Positions 18,165 to 28,038 of a DNA stretch of 38,152 nt are shown in pieces; position 1 is the stretch's first letter; every line of letters begins with the position of its first letter. The stretch lies in the NCBI GenBank assembly GCA_027083925.1, contig JALWMK010000141.1:1-38152 (forward strand). Direction: 5' to 3'. The stretch is from Sedimenticola sp. (GTDB lineage Bacteria; Pseudomonadota; Gammaproteobacteria; Chromatiales; Chromatiaceae). The notes under the pieces are model-generated. The model was not told the origin of the DNA and made no database searches. It saw only the letters and a list, made by a program, of their open reading frames with translations. A program made the position numbers and the translations under genes.

Positions 18165-18229
18165 ATCCGGCTTCGCAATCCCCAATTTGGCTGGCGGCGG
18201 TGTTCAGGCGGTCAGCGGAGGTAGGTTAT

Positions 18230-18562
18230 ATGAGTTTTTTTATCAATGATGCAATGGCAGAAGCTGCTCCCGCTGCTGCCGGACCGGGTGGCTTGACGGG
18301 TCTGCTTTTTCCTATCGGCCTGATCCTGATTCTGTATTTTTTCATGATTCGTCCCCAGGTAAAGCGCCAGAAAGCGCACCGCGCACTGGTGGAAAGCCTG
18401 AAAAAAGGTGACGAAGTCCAGACCACTGGCGGCCTTATGGGGCGCATTACCGAGGTGGGTGAAAACTTCGTCAAGGTAGATGTGGCTGATGGCCTGGAGG
18501 TCACCATACGCCGGATCGCTGTAGAAGCGGTAATGCCCAAGGGGACGCTCAAGGAACTTTGA
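18230..18562 (+). CDS. yajC: Preprotein translocase subunit YajC
   Basis: Small accessory subunit of the SecDF-YajC complex at the inner membrane. The 110 residues begin MSFFINDAMAEAAPAAAG, with one membrane segment (LLFPIGLILILYFFMI) followed by the family motif RPQVKRQKAHRALVESLKKG and the cytoplasmic small beta domain. ATG 18230 is set by a strong GGAGG eight bases upstream; the frame is open from GTG 18200 but that start has no such site. It lies upstream of secD as in most proteobacteria, though here parC precedes it where E. coli has queA-tgt. Confidence 0.95.
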   Translation: MSFFINDAMAEAAPAAAGPGGLTGLLFPIGLILILYFFMIRPQVKRQKAHRALVESLKKGDEVQTTGGLMGRITEVGENFVKVDVADGLEVTIRRIAVEAVMPKGTLKEL

Positions 18563-18609
18563 GCCATTTGCCAACATCCTTTTTTCGCCACCTGTAGCCG
18601 CAAACTGAC

Positions 18610-20466
18610 ATGCTGAATCAATATCCTCTATGGAAGAATCTCCTGGTTGCCTTCGTGCTTGCAATCGGGCTGTTTTACGCCTTGCCCAATCTCTACAGCC
18701 AGGATCCTGCAATCGTTGTTTCCGGCTCCCGTGGGGCGGTGGTGGACAGTCCCCTGCAGGAGAAGATAAATACAGCACTTGAAAGTAGTGGCATTGCAGT
18801 CAAGGCGATGGAAGAGAAGGAGGAACGTCTGCTGATCCGTTTTCCTTCCACCACCGACCAGCAAGAAGCCCAGCATGTGATTGCCGGCGTATTGCCGGAG
18901 AATGTGTCCTATGCCTTGACCACGGCGGCGAATGTTCCTGGCTGGCTTCTGGCCGTGGGGGGCAAGCCCGTGAATCTGGGTCTGGATTTGCGTGGTGGTA
19001 TCCATGTGCTTATTGACGTGGATATGGATGCGGCGATCAAGGATAAGATAGAGGCCTATACCGGGGATGTGCGCACCGCCCTGCGCAGCAGGAAGTTGCG
19101 TTATCTGACCGTGAAGGCGGATGCCAAGGGGGTTGATGTCAAGTTCAAGGATGCCGCTACCCGAGACAAGGCGGAAGAAGCCCTGGGCAATGAGTTCCGC
19201 AATCTAGGTATGGAAACCAGGGATGCCGAAGGCGCCTATTTTGTGCGTCTCACCCTGCCTCCGGCAGAAACACGCTTGATCAAGAGATTTGCCCTGCAGC
19301 AAAACATTACCACCATCCGTAACCGGGTGAATGCCCTGGGCGTGGCGGAACCGCTGGTACAGCAGCAAGGTGAGAGGCGCATCGTGGTGGAGCTGCCTGG
19401 TGTGCAGGATCCTACCCAGGTAAAGAATATACTGGGAGCAACGGCAACCCTGGAATACCGGCTGGTGGATACCGAGCATGATGCGCTGGATGCCAAGAAC
19501 AGCGGCAAGGTTCCGCCGGGATCGCGCCTGTACAAGGTGCGGGAAGATGGCCGTCCCATTTTGCTGAAAAAACGGGTCATCGTTACCGGCAACCAGATCA
19601 CGGATGCTTCCTCGGGTTTTGACCAGCGTTCCGGCAGCCCCATGGTGCTGGTTAATCTGGATGGCAAGGGCGCCCGGCGCATGCGCAATGTCACTATTGA
19701 CAATGTGGGCAAACCCATGGCCGTGGTGTTCAAGGAAAACCGGATTGTGGGCAGGGATGCGGAAGGCAAGCCCATCAAACGCCTGGTGGAGGACGTGATC
19801 AGCGTAGCCAATATTCTCGAACCTCTGGGCGCACGTTTTCAGACCACGGGCCTGGACAGTCCCCAGGAAGCCCATGAGCTGGCGTTGTTGCTTCGCGCCG
19901 GCGCACTGGCTGCACCTATTGATATTGTGGAAGAACGAACCATTGGCCCCAGCCTGGGCCAGGAAAATATTGATCAGGGCTTCAATTCGGTCATTATCGG
20001 GCTGTTGCTGGTGATGGTGTTCATGGTGGTTTACTACAAGGTTTTTGGCCTGTTTGCCAATGCCGCGCTGATCGCCAACCTGGTTCTGATGATGGCGGTG
20101 CTGTCATTGCTGCAGGCGACCCTGACCTTGCCGGGTATCGCTGGAATCGTCCTGACAGTGGGTATGGCGGTAGATGCCAACGTACTGATCTATGAGCGTA
20201 TTCGTGAAGAAATGCGGGTGGGAAGTACGCCTCAGGCCAGCATTCACGCCGGATATGCAAAGGCGTTCAGCACCATCATGGATGCGAATATAACCACCTT
20301 GATCGCGGCCATCGTCCTGTTTTCTATCGGCAGTGGCCCGGTAAAAGGTTTTGCTGTCACCTTGGCTATCGGCATTATGACCTCCATGTTTACTTCTATC
20401 GTGGGAACCCGCGCACTGGCGAATCTGGTGTATGGCGGCAAGCGCGTCAAGAAGCTCGCAATCTGA
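18610..20466 (+). CDS. secD: Protein translocase subunit SecD
   Basis: Inner-membrane subunit that uses the proton gradient to pull secreted proteins out of the SecYEG channel. The 618 residues match the family. An N-terminal membrane segment is followed by the periplasmic P1 head, with the family signatures LGLDLRGGIHVLIDVD near residue 121 and RNRVNALGVAEP near residue 238. Five more C-terminal membrane segments include GMAVDANVLIYERIREE near residue 519, which carries a conserved aspartate of the proton path. It lies 47 bases after yajC and 15 before secF. Confidence 0.97.
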   Translation: MLNQYPLWKNLLVAFVLAIGLFYALPNLYSQDPAIVVSGSRGAVVDSPLQEKINTALESSGIAVKAMEEKEERLLIRFPSTTDQQEAQHVIAGVLPENVSYALTTAANVPGWLLAVGGKPVNLGLDLRGGIHVLIDVDMDAAIKDKIEAYTGDVRTALRSRKLRYLTVKADAKGVDVKFKDAATRDKAEEALGNEFRNLGMETRDAEGAYFVRLTLPPAETRLIKRFALQQNITTIRNRVNALGVAEPLVQQQGERRIVVELPGVQDPTQVKNILGATATLEYRLVDTEHDALDAKNSGKVPPGSRLYKVREDGRPILLKKRVIVTGNQITDASSGFDQRSGSPMVLVNLDGKGARRMRNVTIDNVGKPMAVVFKENRIVGRDAEGKPIKRLVEDVISVANILEPLGARFQTTGLDSPQEAHELALLLRAGALAAPIDIVEERTIGPSLGQENIDQGFNSVIIGLLLVMVFMVVYYKVFGLFANAALIANLVLMMAVLSLLQATLTLPGIAGIVLTVGMAVDANVLIYERIREEMRVGSTPQASIHAGYAKAFSTIMDANITTLIAAIVLFSIGSGPVKGFAVTLAIGIMTSMFTSIVGTRALANLVYGGKRVKKLAI

Positions 20467-20481
20467 TTCAGGTAACTGTCC

Positions 20482-21420
20482 ATGCGAACCCTCACCTCAT
20501 CCCTGCATTTTGATTTCATGGGCAAGCGCAAGTTTGCCATGGCGCTGTCAATTTTCCTGATCCTCTTGTCACTGGCTTCTCTGGCTACCCGGGGGCTGGT
20601 TTTCGGCATCGATTTTACTGGTGGAACCCTGATTGAAGTCGGTTATGCTCAGGAGGTTGATCCCGAGGTGGTTCGCAAGGTTCTGGCAGATAACGGTTTT
20701 GCCGAAGCCCAGGTACAGCAGTTTGGTACTCCCCAGGATATCCTGATTCGTCTTGCTCCCCGGGAAGGTGTCAAGAGTTCGGATTTGAGTGACAAGATAT
20801 TCAGTATTCTCAGCAAGGCATCCGCTGGTGAAATAGAGTTGCGGCGGGTGGAGTTTGTTGGCCCGCAGGTTGGCGATGAACTTACGGAAGATGGCGCTCT
20901 GGCAGTACTGGTCGCCTTGATGGCGATTCTCATGTATGTCGCGGTGCGCTTTGAATGGCGGTTTGCTGTGGGATCGGTGATCGCCTTGGTGCATGATGTG
21001 ACCATTACACTGGGATTTTTCTCCCTGTTCCAGATGCAGTTCGATCTGACCGTACTGGCGGCAGTGCTGGCGGTAATAGGCTATTCCCTGAATGATACTA
21101 TCGTAGTGTTTGACAGGATTCGTGAGAATTTCCGCAAAATTCGCAAAGGGGAATCGGAAGAGGTTATCAACATCTCCTTGAACCAGACGCTGGCGCGTAC
21201 CATCGTCACTTCATTGACGACCCTGATCGTTCTGCTGGCCCTGTTTGTGCTGGGTGGAGAAATTATTCACAACTTCTCCCTGGCGCTGATTCTGGGTGTC
21301 GTGGTGGGTACTTATTCTTCGATTTATGTCGCCAGTAGCGCCGTGTTGATGCTGGGTGTGAGCAAGGCGGATTTGATGCCGGTGCAGAAGGAAGGGCAAC
21401 AGGTTGACGACATGCCCTGA
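20482..21420 (+). CDS. secF: Protein translocase subunit SecF
   Basis: Partner of SecD in the SecDF translocation motor. The 312 residues include the N-terminal membrane helix and FGIDFTGGTLIEVGY near residue 36. A periplasmic loop and five further membrane segments follow, with GYSLNDTIVVFDRIRENFR near residue 201. It is the last gene of the yajC-secD-secF group; a strong terminator begins 26 bases after its stop codon. Confidence 0.97.
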   Translation: MRTLTSSLHFDFMGKRKFAMALSIFLILLSLASLATRGLVFGIDFTGGTLIEVGYAQEVDPEVVRKVLADNGFAEAQVQQFGTPQDILIRLAPREGVKSSDLSDKIFSILSKASAGEIELRRVEFVGPQVGDELTEDGALAVLVALMAILMYVAVRFEWRFAVGSVIALVHDVTITLGFFSLFQMQFDLTVLAAVLAVIGYSLNDTIVVFDRIRENFRKIRKGESEEVINISLNQTLARTIVTSLTTLIVLLALFVLGGEIIHNFSLALILGVVVGTYSSIYVASSAVLMLGVSKADLMPVQKEGQQVDDMP

Positions 21421-21445
21421 GGCGTAACAGTTTCCCAGAAATAAT

Positions 21446-21483
21446 AAAAGCGCGGCAGGACTATATCTGCCGCGCTTTTTTTT
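21446..21483. terminator. Strong bidirectional intrinsic terminator
   Basis: GCGCGGCAG (21450-21458) and CTGCCGCGC (21467-21475) form a perfect 9-bp stem with an 8-base loop, flanked by AAAA on the left and eight Ts on the right. It serves secF on the plus strand and, read the other way, the HerA-like gene that stops at 21485. Confidence 0.93.
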
Positions 21484-21484
21484 G

Positions 21485-23176
21485 CTAGCGTTTTTGCTGC
21501 CACCAGTGCTGCACGATATCTGCTACATCCAGGTCATCCGGCCCGGTGCGCCAACTCTTGGACAGGGGTACGTCGGCGCTTGCTGGGGGCGGATTGGGAA
21601 CATCGACCTGAAAGCGGGTGGGCAGGGGCGTGGCATCGCCCACTGCCAGCACTTCACCCCGGCTGAGGGAGGCCAGGGTTTCCGCCATATCGGCCTCACC
21701 CTCGGGCATCAGGCTGCGCACATAGGCCTGGTCATCCGGATTGCTGATACGCAGGCACAGGTAGTTAGAGCACTGTGCCAGGACGGTTTCGGAAAGCTCC
21801 GTGGGCCGTTGGCTGATGACGCACAATGCCACGCCGTATTTCCGTCCCTCCTTGGCAATTCGTTCCATGGCTTTGCGGGTTGCCGCCAGGGCCGGGTCGC
21901 CTTCCCTGGGCAAGTATTGGTGAGCTTCCTCGCATACCAGGAGGATGGGGAATTCCCTTCTTTTCGGGTTCCAGTAATTGAATTCATAGGCCAGGCGGGC
22001 AATTTGAGAAGAAACCATGGGGCGTACATCTGATGGAATCGGGCTAAGGTCGATTACCGTGATCTGGCGTTTTTCTTCACCCAGGCCGATGAAATCACGC
22101 AGCAGATCCTCAAGGTGTTCCGATTTGGTGCGTTTGGAAGGGCGGAGCAGGAAATCATAGCGCTTGTCGTTATACATGGACTGGAAGCGCACCAGAAAAT
22201 TGTCGAAAGCACCGTACAGGGTGCCCTTGGTCTTGCCGAAATCCAGTTGTTGCTCATTGGCCTGCTTGAAGTGCAGGTAGAGTTCCTTGAGTGGAAAATA
22301 GACCGGGGAGTCTACAGATAGCTGCTCCAGCCCCAGGTGGGTATTTGCCTTTTTACGCAATGCATATAAAACATCGCGCAAATAGGCGATTTGCAGCGTT
22401 GCCGTTGGATCAGTCTTGTCGATTAGAAAATCCACCAGCTCTGCGTAGGTAAGCAACCAGTAGGGTATTTCCAGCTCGCGGGCATCGACATGGCGCACCA
22501 TCTCCTTGGGAAAGGCGCTGTGCATTTTTCCCTGTTCATCTTTCCAGCCATATTCACCATGCAGATCCAGCATGACGATGTGCGATTTGGGCATGGTTTT
22601 TACAGTTTTCTGCAGCAGACTGGTAACTGTCCAGGATTTACCCGCGCCGGATTGGCCCAGTATTGCCATATGACGGGTGAACAGTGGGTTGGGATCGAGG
22701 AATACCTTGATTTCATTGCGGCTGCTGAGTCTTCCCAGGGAAAGGTTTTCGCTGCGGAAACGATCAAACAGCACTTCCAGCTGCTTGGCGGTTACCAGAT
22801 GGACTTCTGCCCCTGTCACCGGAAATTGCTTCACCCCCCGGATGAAGGTTCCCTGCTGGTCAATTTCCCCCAGGGGCAGGATTGTTACATAACGCTTTTT
22901 TGAGGGTCTTGCGATGCTTCCTGTCATGGAGTCTTTCTTGTTGTCGGTAGTAAACTCCTGGGGTGGATCCTCCCACATCTTCAATACCTGGCCGAGGATA
23001 CTGATATGGAGGTGCTTGATCAGAAGCTGGGAGCCCAGCTGTCCCACAGACAGGGTTTCGGCGCCGATCTTTATCACGGGTTCAAAACCTTCCGCTTCGG
23101 TGAACAAGGTGGCGATAAGCTGCCCGCCGGAAACTTCAGTTATATTGCCGACCTGTGTACTATCTGATGTCTGCAT
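21485..23176 (-). CDS. HerA-like ATPase with DUF87 domain
   Basis: A 563-residue ATPase of the HerA/FtsK superfamily. HerA proteins are hexameric DNA translocases that in archaea work with the NurA nuclease; some bacterial members act in DNA repair or defence. A beta-barrel-like N-terminal region precedes Walker A ILGQSGAGKSWT near residue 174. Walker B PILLVCEEAHQYLP is near residue 410, followed by VISQRPTELSETVLAQCSNY. I start it at ATG 23176 (MQTSDSTQVGNITEV), which has AGGGAG six bases upstream; the frame is open to 23461 but that extension is low quality and overlaps the neighbouring gene. No NurA-type nuclease or SIR2 partner is adjacent, so its role is unresolved. Confidence 0.87.
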   Translation of the reverse strand: MQTSDSTQVGNITEVSGGQLIATLFTEAEGFEPVIKIGAETLSVGQLGSQLLIKHLHISILGQVLKMWEDPPQEFTTDNKKDSMTGSIARPSKKRYVTILPLGEIDQQGTFIRGVKQFPVTGAEVHLVTAKQLEVLFDRFRSENLSLGRLSSRNEIKVFLDPNPLFTRHMAILGQSGAGKSWTVTSLLQKTVKTMPKSHIVMLDLHGEYGWKDEQGKMHSAFPKEMVRHVDARELEIPYWLLTYAELVDFLIDKTDPTATLQIAYLRDVLYALRKKANTHLGLEQLSVDSPVYFPLKELYLHFKQANEQQLDFGKTKGTLYGAFDNFLVRFQSMYNDKRYDFLLRPSKRTKSEHLEDLLRDFIGLGEEKRQITVIDLSPIPSDVRPMVSSQIARLAYEFNYWNPKRREFPILLVCEEAHQYLPREGDPALAATRKAMERIAKEGRKYGVALCVISQRPTELSETVLAQCSNYLCLRISNPDDQAYVRSLMPEGEADMAETLASLSRGEVLAVGDATPLPTRFQVDVPNPPPASADVPLSKSWRTGPDDLDVADIVQHWWQQKR

Positions 23177-23366
23177 ATGAACTCCCTGGATGAAACATGA
23201 TTGAGGTAAGCAGCCATTGCCTATCACCCTGTAAACTATCAGGAATGCCGTGGCTGAACATCCGATATAGTGTAACGGATAGAATGCAAGATTACCTGCT
23301 TCCGCCCGTGATCTGTGATTGAATACATGAATTGTTTGAGGTGCTCCGGATGATAGGATTGTTACC

Positions 23367-24500
23367 ATGTCAAGAATAACTGTTATTGGTGCAGGTTTTG
23401 GTGCGCTTACTGCGGTGCAAAAACTGCGTAAGCTGGATGCCGGGTTGCATATTGATGTCATCGCCCCCAGGCCTGAGTTTATTTATCTGCCAGGGTTGAT
23501 CTGGATTCCTACGGGGTTGCGGAAAGGATCGGATCTGAGCATTCCCCTGGAAAATTTTTTCAGGCGCCTGCATGTGGATTTTCATGCGGGCAGTGTTACT
23601 GGCCTGGAGCAAAATGGCAGGGTAGTGGTGACGGACAATGCCAAGGTGGAAAATGATGGCCTGATCATCGCCAGCGGCGGGCGCTTTATCAAGAAGCTGC
23701 CTGGCATCGAACATGCCATTACGCCCTGCGAAGGCATTCCCGCTGCAGAGAAGATTCGTGAGCGTCTGGCAGCCATGAACGATGGTGGCACCATTGCTTT
23801 TGGTTTCAGCGGCAATCCCAAAGAGCCGTCAGCCATGCGCGGCGGTCCCATGTTCGAGTTTCTCTTCGGCATTGACCGCTGGCTGCGCAAGCAGGGACGG
23901 CGGGATCAATTTGAGCTGGTTTTTTTCACCCCTGCAGAAAAGCCCGGGCAGCGCTTGGGCGAAAAGGCGGTGAAAGGCATTCTTTCCACCATGGAAAAGC
24001 GCAATGTCACTACTTATCTTGGCCACAAGATCAAGGCGTTTGAAGCGGGGAGGGTGGTTACCGAAGGCGCTGAGTTTGCTGCGGATCTGATTATTTTCAT
24101 GCCCGGTATGACAGGCAACAAGTGGTTTGCTGAAAGCGGCTTGCCACTCTCCGAGGGGGGGATGCTCAAGGCGAATCACTTTTGCCAGGTGGAGGGGCAG
24201 GACAGAATTTATGTAGCGGGCGATTCGGGAAGTTACCCCGGGCCTGGCTGGCTGCCCAAGCAGGCGCATATGGCGGATCTGCAGGCGGAAGCGGCGGCAA
24301 GCAATTTGCTGGCTGAAATGAAGGGAGGGCAGCCATCTGCAACCTTCCAGGCAGAGCTGGTTTGCATCATCGACAGCTATGACACTGGTATGATGGTGTA
24401 TCGTACGGAAAAACGCAGCCTGGTTACGCCGGCTTTCTCCGGCCTGCACTGGGCAAAGCGTTTATTTGAATGGCATTACCTGCGGGAATACAGAAAATAA
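23367..24500 (+). CDS. Sulfide:quinone oxidoreductase-like FAD flavoprotein
   Basis: A 377-residue two-dinucleotide-binding flavoprotein closest to sulfide:quinone oxidoreductases, which oxidise sulfide and pass electrons to quinone at the membrane. The FAD-binding site ITVIGAGFGALTAVQKL is at residues 4-20, and a second FAD contact is IYVAGDSGSYPGPGW near 281. Of the three SQR redox cysteines, equivalents of the first (Cys121 in TPCEG) and third (Cys333 in LVCIIDSY) are present. The middle one, normally in a GxxC segment, is replaced around GFSGNPKEPSAMRGGPMFEF (residues 146-165). Activity as a true SQR is therefore uncertain. It is the first gene of a tight plus-strand group ending with recQ. 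Confidence 0.82.
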   Translation: MSRITVIGAGFGALTAVQKLRKLDAGLHIDVIAPRPEFIYLPGLIWIPTGLRKGSDLSIPLENFFRRLHVDFHAGSVTGLEQNGRVVVTDNAKVENDGLIIASGGRFIKKLPGIEHAITPCEGIPAAEKIRERLAAMNDGGTIAFGFSGNPKEPSAMRGGPMFEFLFGIDRWLRKQGRRDQFELVFFTPAEKPGQRLGEKAVKGILSTMEKRNVTTYLGHKIKAFEAGRVVTEGAEFAADLIIFMPGMTGNKWFAESGLPLSEGGMLKANHFCQVEGQDRIYVAGDSGSYPGPGWLPKQAHMADLQAEAAASNLLAEMKGGQPSATFQAELVCIIDSYDTGMMVYRTEKRSLVTPAFSGLHWAKRLFEWHYLREYRK

Positions 24501-24501
24501 C

Positions 24502-25017
24502 ATGATATTTGACAATCTACCTGAAGATGTCCACAAAAAGGCGCGGCATCCTCACGAACTCCTGTTAATCAACCTCATCACCAACCATATCCTGTTGTTT
24601 GTGGGCTTGCTGGGTGTGGTAAAGGACGAGCCCTGGTTATTGCTGATCGTGCCGGTGTTATCTATCAGCATCCTGACGTACCTGGTGTGGCGTGCCCTGA
24701 TATCAAAAAAAAGGGATCACTGGTTCGTTTTTTGTCACTGGCAATTATGCGCCCGCCGCAGCCGCTTCTTTATTGGCATGATTGCCCTGATGGGTTTGGG
24801 TATCGTGGTTATCCTGGTTTCTGCAGGCGGAAACCTTAATGATCTGCGCCCAGGGCATTATGCCATTGGTGGGATCGTCATGCTGCCCACCCTGTTCTCG
24901 GTGCTGGTGCTGATCCTGATGGAATCTGATGCTGTACACAAGGCGGGTATCGGCGATGTTCCGGAATGGCTGGTGAAGAAGTACCCGCCTGCAGAAGAAC
25001 TCAAAGCCAATGGGTGA
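24502..25017 (+). CDS. Four-span inner membrane protein, unassigned
   Basis: A 171-residue protein starting at ATG 24502, one base after the flavoprotein stop codon. Four hydrophobic segments are visible (around LLLINLITNHILLFVGLLG, LLLIVPVLSISILTYLV, FFIGMIALMGLGIVVILV and IVMLPTLFSVLVLILM), with a charged N-terminus and a charged C-terminal tail. I do not recognise the family. Tight linkage to the SQR-like flavoprotein suggests a membrane partner, perhaps an anchor or quinone-site component; this is inference from position only. Confidence 0.7.
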   Translation: MIFDNLPEDVHKKARHPHELLLINLITNHILLFVGLLGVVKDEPWLLLIVPVLSISILTYLVWRALISKKRDHWFVFCHWQLCARRSRFFIGMIALMGLGIVVILVSAGGNLNDLRPGHYAIGGIVMLPTLFSVLVLILMESDAVHKAGIGDVPEWLVKKYPPAEELKANG

Positions 25018-25702
25018 TCATATTTTTCTCAAGGTATTGGGGGTTACCATGATTGCACTGGCTGCAGCGCTGTGGCTTCCTGGTGGTCAGCCGCCGGAGA
25101 AATACGATAATCTCCCCTGGCAAATTGAAGTAACCGGTGACGGATACAGTACAGTGTTTGGTATTACGCTGGGCAAAAGCACCCTGAGTGAAGTGGAGCA
25201 GCTACTTCAGGAGCAGCCGAAGATCAGCCTGTTTGCCACGGATGATGGAAATCGTGTTGTGGAAGCGTATTTCAATACGGTTACTATCAGTGGCTTCAAG
25301 GCCAAGATGGTGGCTACCCTGGGGTTCAATGAGGAGCAGTTGCAGAAATTGTATGACCAGGGAGAGCGGATTGCCACCCTGGCAATGGGAAAGCGCAAGG
25401 TAACATTGTCCGATGCCAATCTGGCCAAAGCCAGGGATACAGTGGTAGTGGCGCTCACCTATTTGCCAAGAACCAATCTGGATGAATCTACGGTAATAAA
25501 GCGTTTTGGCGAGCCTGCAGAAAAAATTCTGGAGGCTGATGAAAAGACCGAACATTGGTTCTATCCTGACAAGGGGCTGGATGTGGTGATGTCTGCGGAG
25601 GAGAGGGAAGTCCTGCAGTATGTGGCACCGAATGATTTTGATCGGCTGCGAAAACCACTGGAAAAGATGAATCGTACGGATATCAGGCAATCCTCGCCTT
25701 GA
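25010..25702 (+). CDS. Membrane-anchored or exported protein, unassigned
   Basis: A 230-residue protein with a single N-terminal hydrophobic segment ([20 protein letters not shown]), followed by a soluble, probably periplasmic domain ([18 protein letters not shown], then a charged alpha/beta region). The start overlaps the previous stop by 8 bases, which suggests translational coupling. The segment [17 protein letters not shown] resembles the general pattern of small periplasmic proteins that begin with a F-G-I-T-L-G-x-S motif, but I cannot assign a family. It precedes recQ by 16 bases. Confidence 0.7.
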   Translation: MGDHIFLKVLGVTMIALAAALWLPGGQPPEKYDNLPWQIEVTGDGYSTVFGITLGKSTLSEVEQLLQEQPKISLFATDDGNRVVEAYFNTVTISGFKAKMVATLGFNEEQLQKLYDQGERIATLAMGKRKVTLSDANLAKARDTVVVALTYLPRTNLDESTVIKRFGEPAEKILEADEKTEHWFYPDKGLDVVMSAEEREVLQYVAPNDFDRLRKPLEKMNRTDIRQSSP

Positions 25703-25718
25703 GAGGGAGGTTGAATTG

Positions 25719-27848
25719 ATGTCCAGCCAGGGCCAGGCGCGCAAGGTTCTTGAGCAGATATTTGGCTACGCCAGCTACCGCGCTTCCCAGCAGGAAATCA
25801 TCGACTGCCTGATTGCCGGGCAGGATGCTCTGGTGCTGATGCCCACCGGGGGCGGAAAATCCCTGTGCTATCAAATTCCGTCACTGATTCGTCCGGGTGT
25901 TGGCATCGTCGTCTCCCCGCTGATTGCCTTGATGCAGGATCAGGTGCTGGCATTGCAGCAGCAGGGAGTGGCTGCAGCCGCGCTCAACTCTTCTCTGACA
26001 CCGGCAGAAGCACAGCATATAAAACGGCAGCTATTGAACGGGGAGCTGCAATTGCTGTATGTTGCCCCCGAACGATTGATGACGGACAGCTTCCAGGCAC
26101 TGTTGCGGCAGATTCAGGTTGCGCTGTTTGCGATTGATGAGGCGCATTGTGTGTCCCAGTGGGGGCATGATTTCCGGCCTGAATATATCCAGCTTTCCAC
26201 GCTGCACGAAACCTTTCCTCAAATTCCCAGGGTTGCATTGACTGCCACTGCAGATGAGCCTACGCGCAGGGAAATCATGCAGCGCCTCGACCTGGAGCAG
26301 GCCAAGCACTTTATCAGCGGCTTTGACCGACCGAACATTCGCTATCGGGTTGCTGCGGACAGCAGCAATAGCAGGCAACAGCTACTGCATTTTATCGAGC
26401 TGGATTATCCCGGTCAGGCGGGCATCGTCTACTGCCTTTCGCGTCGCAAGGTGGAGGAAACGGCTGCCTGGCTGCAGCGGCAAGGTATCAAGGCGCTGGC
26501 CTATCATGCCGGCCTGCCGCAACAGGTTCGGGCCGAAAACCAGAACAGGTTTTTGCGTGAGGAAGGGGTTGTTATCGTCGCCACCATCGCTTTTGGCATG
26601 GGTATCGACAAGCCGGATGTGCGCTTCGTTGTCCATCTGAACCTGCCTAAAAGCCTGGAAGCCTACTATCAGGAAACAGGCCGCGCTGGGCGGGATGGAG
26701 CGCCGGCAGAGGCGCTGCTTTTCTATAATCTGCAGGATGTCATCACCCTGCGCCAGTTTGTAGATCAATCTGATGCTGATGAAGCGCACAAGCGCATCGA
26801 AAGCCAGAAACTGGAACGCATGCTGGGTTACTGTGAGCTTACCAGCTGCCGCCGGCAGGCGTTACTGGCCTATTTTGGCGATCATCTGGAAGAGCCTTGC
26901 GGGAATTGCGATATCTGTCTGCATCCGCCCAAAACCCGGGATGGTACAGAAGCTGCACAAAAAGCCCTGTCCTGTGTGCATCACACTGGCCAGCGCTTCG
27001 GCGTGAACTACCTGATTGACGTGTTGCTGGGAAAAGACAATGAGCGTATCCGGCGCTTTAGCCACCACCAGATCAGTACTTTTGGTATTGGCGCGGAATT
27101 GAACCAGAAACAATGGCGGGGACTGTACCGGCAGTTGATTGCCCAGGGCTTCCTGGCCCTGGATCGGGAAGGACATGGTGGTTTGCAACTGACCGAGTCC
27201 TGCCGCCCCCTGTTGCGGGGCGAGAAAACCCTGCTATTGCGTGAAGAAAGCAAAGCTGAAAAGAAAGGCAAAACCAGGGGCAAGCGCCATTATGGTGGCA
27301 CAAATACCCGATTGTGGGAGGCGCTGCGGGAAAGGCGCATGGAATTGGCCCAGGAACAGGGGGTTCCTCCCTATGTCATCTTTCACGACGCCACCCTGAT
27401 GGCGATAATGGAGCAGCAACCCCGAACCATGGAGCAGATGAGTCATATCTCTGGTGTGGGTGTGCACAAGCTCGATGCCTATGGGAAAGCTTTTCTGGAG
27501 GTGCTGGCTGCACATGAGCAGACGCAAGAGGCTCCGGTTACGGATACGGTAGCTGAAAGTATAGAGCTATTCCACCAGGGCTTTGGTGTGGAGGAGATTG
27601 CCCGGCGGCGTGGCCTGAAATCTTCCACCATCTACAGCCACATGGCCAAGGGGATCGAGCAGGGCAGCATGGTGCTGCAAGATGTGGTGTCCCTGGATGC
27701 AGAGCGGATACAATATATTCAGGATCTTATGCTGGAGCAGGGTGCTGATAACCGCCTGGGGCCGGTATTTGAAGCCCTCGAAGAGAGCGTGGACTATGGG
27801 GTGCTGGCCTGCATTCGGGCAGAACTCAGTCAGCGTCTGGATAGTTGA
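25719..27848 (+). CDS. recQ: ATP-dependent DNA helicase RecQ, long form
   Basis: A 3'-5' DNA helicase used in recombination repair and restart of stalled forks. Walker [13 protein letters not shown] lies near residue 41, the DEAH box [18 protein letters not shown] near 139, and the arginine-finger segment [10 protein letters not shown] near 317. The zinc-binding cysteines (CELTSCRR, then CGNCDIC) follow near 370-395, and then a winged-helix RQC domain. An HRDC domain is at ~530-595 and a further ~100-residue C-terminal extension has a helix-turn-helix region ([21 protein letters not shown], probably HTH_40). E. coli RecQ is ~610 residues; this one is ~709 because of the extension. ATG 25719 has GGGAGG eight bases upstream. 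Its 3' end overlaps ccoS on the other strand. Confidence 0.95.
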   Translation: MSSQGQARKVLEQIFGYASYRASQQEIIDCLIAGQDALVLMPTGGGKSLCYQIPSLIRPGVGIVVSPLIALMQDQVLALQQQGVAAAALNSSLTPAEAQHIKRQLLNGELQLLYVAPERLMTDSFQALLRQIQVALFAIDEAHCVSQWGHDFRPEYIQLSTLHETFPQIPRVALTATADEPTRREIMQRLDLEQAKHFISGFDRPNIRYRVAADSSNSRQQLLHFIELDYPGQAGIVYCLSRRKVEETAAWLQRQGIKALAYHAGLPQQVRAENQNRFLREEGVVIVATIAFGMGIDKPDVRFVVHLNLPKSLEAYYQETGRAGRDGAPAEALLFYNLQDVITLRQFVDQSDADEAHKRIESQKLERMLGYCELTSCRRQALLAYFGDHLEEPCGNCDICLHPPKTRDGTEAAQKALSCVHHTGQRFGVNYLIDVLLGKDNERIRRFSHHQISTFGIGAELNQKQWRGLYRQLIAQGFLALDREGHGGLQLTESCRPLLRGEKTLLLREESKAEKKGKTRGKRHYGGTNTRLWEALRERRMELAQEQGVPPYVIFHDATLMAIMEQQPRTMEQMSHISGVGVHKLDAYGKAFLEVLAAHEQTQEAPVTDTVAESIELFHQGFGVEEIARRRGLKSSTIYSHMAKGIEQGSMVLQDVVSLDAERIQYIQDLMLEQGADNRLGPVFEALEESVDYGVLACIRAELSQRLDS

Positions 27849-28038
27849 GACCCGGCCGTTTTTTTCTCCGGGATGGTTCGCCATTTTCGCTTTCTGGCTT
27901 GTCTTCATCCATGAGAATACGGTTGCCATCGCCCTCCATGTCATCGTACTGGCCACGTTTAATGGCCCATATCAACACGCCCACGAACAGCAGCCCAAAA
28001 AAGATCATGCCGGGGATCAGGGTGTAAATAATGTCCAT
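27826..28038 (-). CDS. ccoS: cbb3-type oxidase assembly protein CcoS
   Basis: A 70-residue single-span membrane protein needed to insert heme or copper cofactors into the cbb3 oxidase. The membrane segment [20 protein letters not shown] and the following [15 protein letters not shown] match the family's W-A-x(n)-QYDD-x-G motif. It is longer than the usual 50-60 residues because of a charged tail ending [14 protein letters not shown]. Its ATG overlaps the ccoI stop in TAATG. The last 23 bases of the gene overlap the end of recQ on the opposite strand. Confidence 0.93.
   Translation of the reverse strand: MDIIYTLIPGMIFFGLLFVGVLIWAIKRGQYDDMEGDGNRILMDEDKPESENGEPSRRKKRPGLNYPDAD

Noticed and set aside
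16377-18185. A 602-codon open frame on the minus strand opposite parC
   Set aside because: It lies entirely against a well-supported parC and has no recognisable domain; long antisense frames are common in this codon usage. The same applies to 13231-14565 opposite parE.
23177-23461. N-terminal extension of the HerA-like protein
   Set aside because: It has no family-like sequence, runs into the SQR-like gene, and a good ribosome binding site marks ATG 23176.
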